DNA of 20,938 bases from positions 1 to 20,938 of the forward strand of contig JABGQJ010000044.1 of assembly GCA_018648945.1 (NCBI GenBank), written 5' to 3'. The position numbers and the translations under genes are program-made. Positions 14,538 through 20,938 of the stretch are shown here, piece after piece. The DNA comes from Victivallales bacterium. Lineage in GTDB: Bacteria; Verrucomicrobiota; Lentisphaeria; Oligosphaerales; Lenti-02. Each line of letters begins with the position of its first letter. Position 1 is the stretch's first letter. A model generated the notes under the pieces. That model made no database searches. It was not told the DNA's origin and worked only from the letters and a program-made list of their open reading frames with translations.

Positions 14538-17500
14538 TCGCCGCCGGCTCCGGGCGTCATCGCAGGCATGCTGGCCAGTTGGACACTGTCGAAAAGGAAG
14601 ACAGGCCTGGCCCGTTTGGCCACGGCGGCCGTGAAGCTCAGGCTCCAGCGCTCGCCGACCTTCCCTGCCGTCGGCAGGGGCTCCGGGAAGACGAACTGCC
14701 GCTCTTTTGCCCACGCCTCGGGTTTGAGTTCGACCGACTCGCTGGTCAGTGTCCGCCCGCTGTATCCCTTGAGGACCGCGTGCATCTTCATCGGCTCCGT
14801 TGCTCCTGAGAAGATCGAGGCACTCAGCTTCACCTTCCCGCTCAGGGGGGTGCCCGTAACCTGGCAGTACACGCCGGCATCGCCTTGGCGGGAACTGGTG
14901 ACTCGCAACCCCATTAGCCTGTTGCCACCCATGGTGGTGGCCTGGTAGACGACCCCTCGGACGCGACCGCCACCGGCCGCGGAACGCCAACGTGCTGTCG
15001 CCTCCAGCCCATCTTCCTTGCTCTCCGGAACCGGAGCGGTGCAGAGGTAGGGGTAGTGCACGGTCTCGCTCCAATTCCCCGCCCCATCCCGTGCGGCCGC
15101 GTGGACATACCACATGCCAGGCTTGTCGGCGGCCAGCAGGCGCTTGCCGCTCTGGGCGCTCTGCGTCTCCTCGCCAGCCGTGCTGGCCGGATTCTGGTCG
15201 AAGGCGATGCGGTATTTGGTGATGCCCGTGGCATCGGTTGCGCTGTAGCTGAACAGGGGCAGAGGCGGGCGCGGCCCGATCAAGCCGAAGTTGTCGAGGT
15301 AGAATGTGGCTCCCACCTCGTTGCCATCACTCCAGCCCGCGATCGCGAAGCTGCGGACCTTGATCTCTGCCGCGTCGGGGAGCGCCTTGCGCAGCATCTT
15401 CCCGGCATCGAAACTGACCCGGTGCCACTTGCCGTCGTCCGTCACCTCGGGGGCCTCTCCGATGATCGGCAGCTTGTCCCCGCCGGTCAGCCGGACCGCG
15501 TAGTACTTCTTGTCCACATAGAAGAGCGCATTGACCTTGGTTCCGGGCATGATGCGGATATCGAAGGCCATCTGGGGCGAGGTCTCGATGTTGGTGGACC
15601 TGTAGTTGTGGATGCCAAAGCGGGAACCTGCCTCATCCTTGCGCACGCGCAGGCACCAGCCCCCCCGTCCCTCATCCTGCACCCGCTCCGCCGAGGAAGT
15701 GGCGGCCGCCCCCCGCACGTAGGGGCGCCACGTGTGCCTGGCGTTGCCGAAGTGATCGAATGCCTGGAATTGTCCGTTGCTCGACCATAGATAGGGCGCC
15801 GGGGGCGGCTCCTTGTCCTGGCTGTAGTCCACCTTCCAGGAGAACTCGAAGGGCTCCGCCTGGTTGCCGGCGAAGTCCTTGAGACCGCTGATTCGGACCG
15901 ACATTTCCTGGCCGTCCTTCAGCGGCTTGCTCATCAGGTTCCAGTCCGCCAGCAGGTCCACGGTGAGTTTCCGCTTCTCCGGATCCCATTCGGTCTGTCC
16001 GGTGCGCACGGGCAACCGCCGTTTGTTGACGAAGATCTGGGCCGAGCCGGTGTTGATCTGGGACACGCTCTCGCCGAAGGTCACGGAAAGCTCCGAGGCG
16101 GCGTCCTTGCTCCCGTCTACAGGACTGCTGGCGACGATCTCCGGCGGGGTGTTGTCGATGATGAAGGGGTAGTGGCTGGTGGGTCCGGCGTTCCCCGCCC
16201 GGTCGATCCCTCGGATATGGAAGAACTGCCTGCCCTCGGGCAGCTTGCCGAATGTGGCACTGCCGCTGGCAGTTTCCGGGGTCGTGTCCGGGTCCGTGCC
16301 CGGCTGGTCGTCCCAGCTGTAGCTGTAGCCAGCGATCCCGCCGGCATCGTGGGCGGCCCAGCGCAATTCGAGCCCCTTGCTGGCAGAAGCCATCCGACTC
16401 AAGCACAGGTTATCCAGTTCGTACCATGCGCCGGGGGCGTCACCGGCATAGCCGAAGTCGCCGACGAAGATGCCACCCACGTCCAGGCTTCGGGCCCGTC
16501 CGCGCGTGTTCCCGCTGGCTGCCACGAGCGCGGTCAAGTCAACCCGCGCGTGCTGCCACGTACCATCCGCCACCACATCCGGGATCTGCCCCAATGAGGT
16601 GGTGGTGGTCTCGTCGGTATCGGTCAGGGACACAATGTACTTGCGTCCGAACAACGCGATCTGGAAGCCCACGTTGGCGTCTTCTGTTACCCGATAGTCG
16701 AATTCCAGGATCGGGTTCTGTCCCAGGTCGAAGCCCGACCAGCCCAGTTGGGCGCCAAAGGGGCTCCCGCAGAGCCGGTTCACGACCCGCAAGGCATGCC
16801 CGTCGCCGCGTGGCACCCGCTGCAGCAGGACCTCGCTGCCAACCAGGGGAAGCACGCCCAAGCCATCCTCGAAATCGAGGCGGCGGTAGCTGTCCGAGTT
16901 CAGTCGGACCAGGGACGGAGCGACCTTGTCGCCGTCCTCGGGAAGCGACATCGTCCACTTGTGGGACCGTTCCGCATCCAGGGCAACTGCGGGAAGGGCC
17001 CGTGGCTCGGGCTTCTTCGCGGTCGCCACCGGTACCGCAGTTCCGCCGCCTGCCTTCAACTCGACGGCGACGGGCTTCCCTGGTACGACAGTGGCTTCCA
17101 CCTTGGCTTCCTGCTCTTTCTTTGCCAGCGGCGTCGGCAGGAGATCGTCGGTATAGACGAATTCCAAGGCAGTCTCGGTTGCGGTTGCGACCTGCACTCG
17201 CGCCGGGTTGGCAAAGAACTCCAGCATGCCCTTTTCTTCGTCGTATCGGGCCAGGTGTTCGGCAGCGGGGATGCGGGCATCGCCCAGCTTCAGGGCGCAG
17301 CGCGAGAGATCCAGATTGGCCCGTTGGCCGGGCTTTAGGAAGACGCGAATCACGCCTCCGTCCCAGGTTCCCTTGTCTGCTGGCTCCGTCCGGGCGACCT
17401 GCACGGGCTCGCACACGCGGACCGGGACGGGCGGGACTGGGCGCCATTGGCCAGCGATCTCCACGGCGGCCTGCACCAGCCAGTCACCCGCCGCTGGGAG

Positions 17501-20500
17501 ATCGACCGTGAACGAGTCGCCTGTGCGCACCTCGCCAGCCGCCGGCATGGGCGTAGGCGTATTGCCGGGCGCAAACCACGCCCGATACCGCGTGGGGGCG
17601 GGAGTGGTAAGCGGCGTCCAGGCGAAGAGCGACTGCTTCGGACCGTGCGAACGCAGGAGGAGGTTGTCCAGATGCCAGGTGACCCCCTGCGGATTGCCGC
17701 CCAGACCCGCGTTCAGGTAGCCCTCGTGGAGCATGGCGATCGCCAGCCCCCGAATGTGCAACGGGCCCTCTTGCGGCAGGGCGCGGCGCAATGCCGCCCC
17801 CAAGTCGAAGCTCGCATGGTGCCACTTGCCATCGGCATTGGCCCCCTCGAAGGTGCCGAGACGGTGGACGTTGGGGGCCGCCTTGTCTGGCCCACTCAGG
17901 GTCACGAACCAGCGTTCGTGGGGCCGCTCGGCCAGGGATACATAGAGATTCAGCTTCGCTTCGGGGGGCATGGCGTAGTCGAACTCGATGCGGGAGAGCC
18001 GCGTCGCATCCATGTCGTGCACGGGAATCGCGACGCCGAAGTCTCCACCCCCGTAGAGATTCTCCAGGCGCAGGGCCTGCCCTTCCCCCTTGGGGCGCGA
18101 CACCAGGCGCAGCTCCGCGCTTTGGTCGCCCGCAAAGGGGAGCAACCCGCCGGAATCGCTCTCGAAGTCGAGCAGCATCCCGGGCTGGGTCAAGCCACGT
18201 AGACGATAGGGAGCAGGCAGGCGTGCTTCCGGCTCGGCCAAGGCCTTGGTCTCGACCTTCGGGGTTGGCCGGGTGGCCTGGCGATAGGCCACCTTGGCGC
18301 GGGCAATCACGATGCTGTTGTGCTGGGTCCACAAGGCCAGCCGCTGGCCGGCCAGCGGATCACGGTCGGTGACTGAGAACACAGGTACATTGTCGAAGGA
18401 CACGTCGAACTGCCCCCCGGTCTTGCGGATCTTTACATAGTACCACGCGCCGTGCACAGGCCGGCCGCCGGGATCCCAGGCCACCTCGATCTCGCGCGCC
18501 TTGGGTCGCTGATGGCGCCCACGCGGAATCAGATGACGGTCGTTCTTGGCCATGATCTCGCTGCCGCGCATGAAGCGGCTCCAAGTCTCGGTCCACATGG
18601 GGTCCCAGCCCTGGAGAATGACATTGTAGCCGGAGAAGAGGTCCATGTCTTTGGCCCCAAAGGCCACATTAATGTCCCCGACGCGCGGGTAGTACATCTT
18701 GGCTGCACCTTCGTGCATCTCGCCCTGGCGCATCCGCATGCCCGCGTAGTACTCCAAGGTGAAGTCACCGTCGAACGCCAGCTTGTTCCAGAGTGCGGCG
18801 GTGCCCTTGCCGCGGCCATTCATGTGCGACCAGCGCGGGTCGCAGGCAAAGCGGTTCGTCACCTCCCAACTGCCCACCTGGACCCAGTCGGTCGCCGCCT
18901 TCTCGAAGAGATAGTCTCGCACTTGGGCGCGGACCGTGCCCACATGGACCAAGTCCAGTGCGTGCGGTAGGTCGAGGACCACGGTCCGTCCGGTCAACGG
19001 CTCGTTTTCGTGCAGGGCCATCACTTCCTTGCCGTCGATTTCGGCCCACACTTCGTGCCCGTCGCGATGCACCGTCAGCGTGCCGTAGGACACGGTGTCC
19101 GGCGTCTTGGGCAGAGCCCCGATCTTCTCGTCCACGATCTGCTGACCGGGCAGCACCTTGCACTCTCCGGGAGTGAATGCCTGCGTCGCGATCTCCTTGC
19201 CTTGCCGGGTCAGAACCAACGTTCCTTCCTTTGCGGACGTAATCTGCATGGCCAACCCATAGTGATCCTTGTCTTCCACCGACTCGCCGCCGAAGGACAG
19301 GCGCAGGCCGTCGTCGATGGGCAGGGAAATCTGGAAGGGGCCATAGAAGTCCCCCTTGTGGATGTAGCGTTGCGGGAAGGTCTCTGCCTCGGAGCCGGTG
19401 GCTAGGATCCAGGCGTACCGGGGGGACGCCCAGCCTTGCATGAACGGGTCGTTGGCGAAGCGTGCGATGTCCACCGCGTGCTCCCACTCGCGCGCCAATT
19501 CGGCGAAGGCCTGCACCGCGCGGAACTGCACCGTGCCCTTGCCCCGCACGGCCAGGCCCACCGGCCCGGTCGGGGCCTCGGCCAACGGCTGGCGCAGCAC
19601 CAGCCGCCCGTTCACGAAGAAGCGCACATGGGTGCTCGCATCCATGTCCACGAAGAGCTGCACGGGGCCGTCCGGCAACACCACAGGAGACTCGGCCAAG
19701 GTGGTTTCCGCGCCGTCACGCACCTGAATCAGGCGCGCCTGCCGGTCGCGGATGCCAAGCTCCGCACGTAGATGGTTCCTCGCATCCTGCAATCCCAGAA
19801 CCAGGCCGGCGATCGCGTCCTTTCGCGCCGTCACCTCGGCTGCAAAGCCACCGGTCGACCAATCGTCGTAGCCAAGGGCAACCAGTGCAAGATCCCGGCG
19901 AGCGGTCGTTGCCGCGAAGCTCAAGCCCGTACCCCTGCCCTCGACCCGCCATTCGCCACTCACCGCGCGACGGGCGGGTGCGAATTCGCTCAGGGCGTCC
20001 AGGTCCACTCTCTCTACCGAGGCCAGGGACACATCGTCGAACAGGGTTTCCTCCTTGCCCTTGGCGTAGAGGCCGATGCGCCCACCGACAGACCGCCTGT
20101 CTTGGTGGGTGAGCACGCTCACACCATCCACCAACACGTCGATGCGCGACCCCAACGTGATCGCCTCCAAGCGGTACCAACCACGCGCCCGGCCCACGAC
20201 CTGGACGGCGGCGACGACTTCCTCCTTGCCTCCCTGGCGTCGCACGAGTTCCAGCAGGTTGGGCTTGACGCCCAACGAATGGAGCCGCCAGCGGGCCAGC
20301 CAGCACGTATCGGCATCCACCGCGCCGAACAGAAGACCGAACTCACTGCCCATGGAGCGCACCGACACCCCCGCCCGGTAGTCGCTCCAGAAGGGTTGGC
20401 CGTTGAGAATGAAGGCCCCCTCGGTGCCCGTGCCCGAGAGACAGAACGGATTGGGACTGCGGTCGGCTGCCGGTTCGCGTCCCTCGCGAATGCGCGCATC

Positions 20501-20938
20501 CGGATTGGCCTGGATGCGCTCCATCACCGAGTACATGTGCCAGTCGCCAGACACGGTCTTCCAGAGGCCGAGGTTCTTTCCCTCCTCCTCGGTGCGCATG
20601 AAATCATCGCCAAACTTCACCGGTTCCACGGGCTGGTAGGGCGGCTTCGCGACCGTCGCGCCACCGTTCTCCGTGCAGACGGCCGCCATGCCCTTGCCGA
20701 ACGGCGGGGCCAGAATACGGCACACGCGCCGGCCATCCGCAATCACCTCGAGACGATGGCGATGACGCCGCAGGAGCACCTCTCCTCCCTTTGCCAAGGA
20801 CGCGGGAAAGGCGGTGTTCACCTGCGTCAGCGTCCGGGTTCTCCCCGCTTCGGTGAAGGCCAGGACCAAGCCGTCGGCGGTCCACAGCAAACGGGCATAG
20901 TTCTGGGGGTCGCTCGCGGCAAACACCAGATCCAGTCG
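14534..20938 (-). CDS. Giant modular carbohydrate-binding/Ig-like surface protein (N-terminus outside the window)
   Basis: At least 2,134 residues; the frame is open to the right edge, so the start and any signal peptide are not visible. From N- to C-terminus, by position: the end of one module (20635-20938); a LamG/DUF1080-like module ending GRIGLYAKG...FDDVSLASV (about 20020-20620); three further concanavalin-like modules (about 19500-19970, 18920-19430, 18280-18890); a jelly-roll repeat starting LLDFESDSGG (17650-18175); beta-sandwich linkers (16890-17640); a second jelly-roll starting LDFEDGLGVL (16395-16890); Ig-like domains with DNTPPEIVASSPVDGS (15770-16390); a third jelly-roll (15270-15770); an FN3-like domain (15025-15265); and a C-terminal beta domain. 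The jelly-rolls share a DGxWH...FD...ALP...YLDN pattern. No catalytic motif or C-terminal anchor is seen. It is probably an exported scaffold or glycan-binding protein; family assignments are by eye. Confidence 0.8.
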   Translation of the reverse strand, partial: RLDLVFAASDPQNYARLLWTADGLVLAFTEAGRTRTLTQVNTAFPASLAKGGEVLLRRHRHRLEVIADGRRVCRILAPPFGKGMAAVCTENGGATVAKPPYQPVEPVKFGDDFMRTEEEGKNLGLWKTVSGDWHMYSVMERIQANPDARIREGREPAADRSPNPFCLSGTGTEGAFILNGQPFWSDYRAGVSVRSMGSEFGLLFGAVDADTCWLARWRLHSLGVKPNLLELVRRQGGKEEVVAAVQVVGRARGWYRLEAITLGSRIDVLVDGVSVLTHQDRRSVGGRIGLYAKGKEETLFDDVSLASVERVDLDALSEFAPARRAVSGEWRVEGRGTGLSFAATTARRDLALVALGYDDWSTGGFAAEVTARKDAIAGLVLGLQDARNHLRAELGIRDRQARLIQVRDGAETTLAESPVVLPDGPVQLFVDMDASTHVRFFVNGRLVLRQPLAEAPTGPVGLAVRGKGTVQFRAVQAFAELAREWEHAVDIARFANDPFMQGWASPRYAWILATGSEAETFPQRYIHKGDFYGPFQISLPIDDGLRLSFGGESVEDKDHYGLAMQITSAKEGTLVLTRQGKEIATQAFTPGECKVLPGQQIVDEKIGALPKTPDTVSYGTLTVHRDGHEVWAEIDGKEVMALHENEPLTGRTVVLDLPHALDLVHVGTVRAQVRDYLFEKAATDWVQVGSWEVTNRFACDPRWSHMNGRGKGTAALWNKLAFDGDFTLEYYAGMRMRQGEMHEGAAKMYYPRVGDINVAFGAKDMDLFSGYNVILQGWDPMWTETWSRFMRGSEIMAKNDRHLIPRGRHQRPKAREIEVAWDPGGRPVHGAWYYVKIRKTGGQFDVSFDNVPVFSVTDRDPLAGQRLALWTQHNSIVIARAKVAYRQATRPTPKVETKALAEPEARLPAPYRLRGLTQPGMLLDFESDSGGLLPFAGDQSAELRLVSRPKGEGQALRLENLYGGGDFGVAIPVHDMDATRLSRIEFDYAMPPEAKLNLYVSLAERPHERWFVTLSGPDKAAPNVHRLGTFEGANADGKWHHASFDLGAALRRALPQEGPLHIRGLAIAMLHEGYLNAGLGGNPQGVTWHLDNLLLRSHGPKQSLFAWTPLTTPAPTRYRAWFAPGNTPTPMPAAGEVRTGDSFTVDLPAAGDWLVQAAVEIAGQWRPVPPVPVRVCEPVQVARTEPADKGTWDGGVIRVFLKPGQRANLDLSRCALKLGDARIPAAEHLARYDEEKGMLEFFANPARVQVATATETALEFVYTDDLLPTPLAKKEQEAKVEATVVPGKPVAVELKAGGGTAVPVATAKKPEPRALPAVALDAERSHKWTMSLPEDGDKVAPSLVRLNSDSYRRLDFEDGLGVLPLVGSEVLLQRVPRGDGHALRVVNRLCGSPFGAQLGWSGFDLGQNPILEFDYRVTEDANVGFQIALFGRKYIVSLTDTDETTTTSLGQIPDVVADGTWQHARVDLTALVAASGNTRGRARSLDVGGIFVGDFGYAGDAPGAWYELDNLCLSRMASASKGLELRWAAHDAGGIAGYSYSWDDQPGTDPDTTPETASGSATFGKLPEGRQFFHIRGIDRAGNAGPTSHYPFIIDNTPPEIVASSPVDGSKDAASELSVTFGESVSQINTGSAQIFVNKRRLPVRTGQTEWDPEKRKLTVDLLADWNLMSKPLKDGQEMSVRISGLKDFAGNQAEPFEFSWKVDYSQDKEPPPAPYLWSSNGQFQAFDHFGNARHTWRPYVRGAAATSSAERVQDEGRGGWCLRVRKDEAGSRFGIHNYRSTNIETSPQMAFDIRIMPGTKVNALFYVDKKYYAVRLTGGDKLPIIGEAPEVTDDGKWHRVSFDAGKMLRKALPDAAEIKVRSFAIAGWSDGNEVGATFYLDNFGLIGPRPPLPLFSYSATDATGITKYRIAFDQNPASTAGEETQSAQSGKRLLAADKPGMWYVHAAARDGAGNWSETVHYPYLCTAPVPESKEDGLEATARWRSAAGGGRVRGVVYQATTMGGNRLMGLRVTSSRQGDAGVYCQVTGTPLSGKVKLSASIFSGATEPMKMHAVLKGYSGRTLTSESVELKPEAWAKERQFVFPEPLPTAGKVGERWSLSFTAAVAKRARPVFLFDSVQLASMPAMTPGAGGE

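Noticed and set aside
14538..15113. The open frame of ruvC continues upstream for about 190 codons.
   Set aside because: It overlaps the giant protein gene in another frame and reads as arginine/glycine-rich low-complexity sequence; RuvC homology begins only after 14537.

Overview
The window reads as high-GC chromosomal DNA from a Gram-negative-type bacterium. Genes are densely packed, several start codons overlap the preceding stop, Shine-Dalgarno sites are good (AGGAGG-type), and several proteins carry signal peptides or membrane segments. No rRNA or tRNA gene is visible. Very large modular carbohydrate-binding proteins, an LVIVD-repeat protein and a GH39-like enzyme suggest an uncultured lineage of the PVC or Armatimonadota kind. 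That placement is an inference from gene content only. No CRISPR array, insertion sequence, integrase or phage gene was found.

Layout. (1) 2-1944, plus strand: the 3' end of tldD followed by tldE/pmbA, the two subunits of the TldD/E metalloprotease. (2) 1975-3602, minus strand: an ABC importer permease and ATPase of the nitrate/sulfonate/taurine type with no binding protein beside them, followed by an unrecognised 56-aa secreted peptide gene. (3) 3706-5986, minus strand: a three-gene operon encoding a PadR regulator, a GlpF-like channel and a CobW/G3E GTPase. Both internal junctions are ATGA overlaps. A near-consensus promoter with two tandem palindromic operators lies upstream, and a 13-bp stem-loop terminator lies downstream. 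(4) 5987-6681: a 695-bp non-coding stretch holding that promoter and the long upstream region of the next gene, including a perfect 16-bp inverted repeat. (5) 6682-8838, plus strand: a 718-aa LVIVD-repeat protein without a signal peptide. (6) 8870-8957: a nested inverted-repeat structure between convergent genes. (7) 9023-20938, minus strand: a cluster read right to left, made of a giant modular protein (over 2,130 aa, N-terminus outside the window), ruvC, a GT39/ArnT-like membrane glycosyltransferase and a secreted GH39-like glycoside hydrolase with a CBM9-like C-terminus. The giant/ruvC and GT/GH junctions overlap, so the cluster is probably co-transcribed.

How the genes may work together. 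The channel, GTPase and regulator look like one autoregulated unit with many cysteines, possibly sensing or handling a metal or metalloid; the ligand is unknown. The giant protein, glycosyltransferase and hydrolase look like a system that builds and remodels a surface glycan, with the Holliday-junction resolvase gene ruvC carried inside it. The most interesting parts are the padR-aquaporin-cobW operon with its operators, the multi-domain surface-glycan cluster with embedded ruvC, the nested stem-loop element at 8870-8957, and the tiny secreted protein next to the incomplete ABC transporter.
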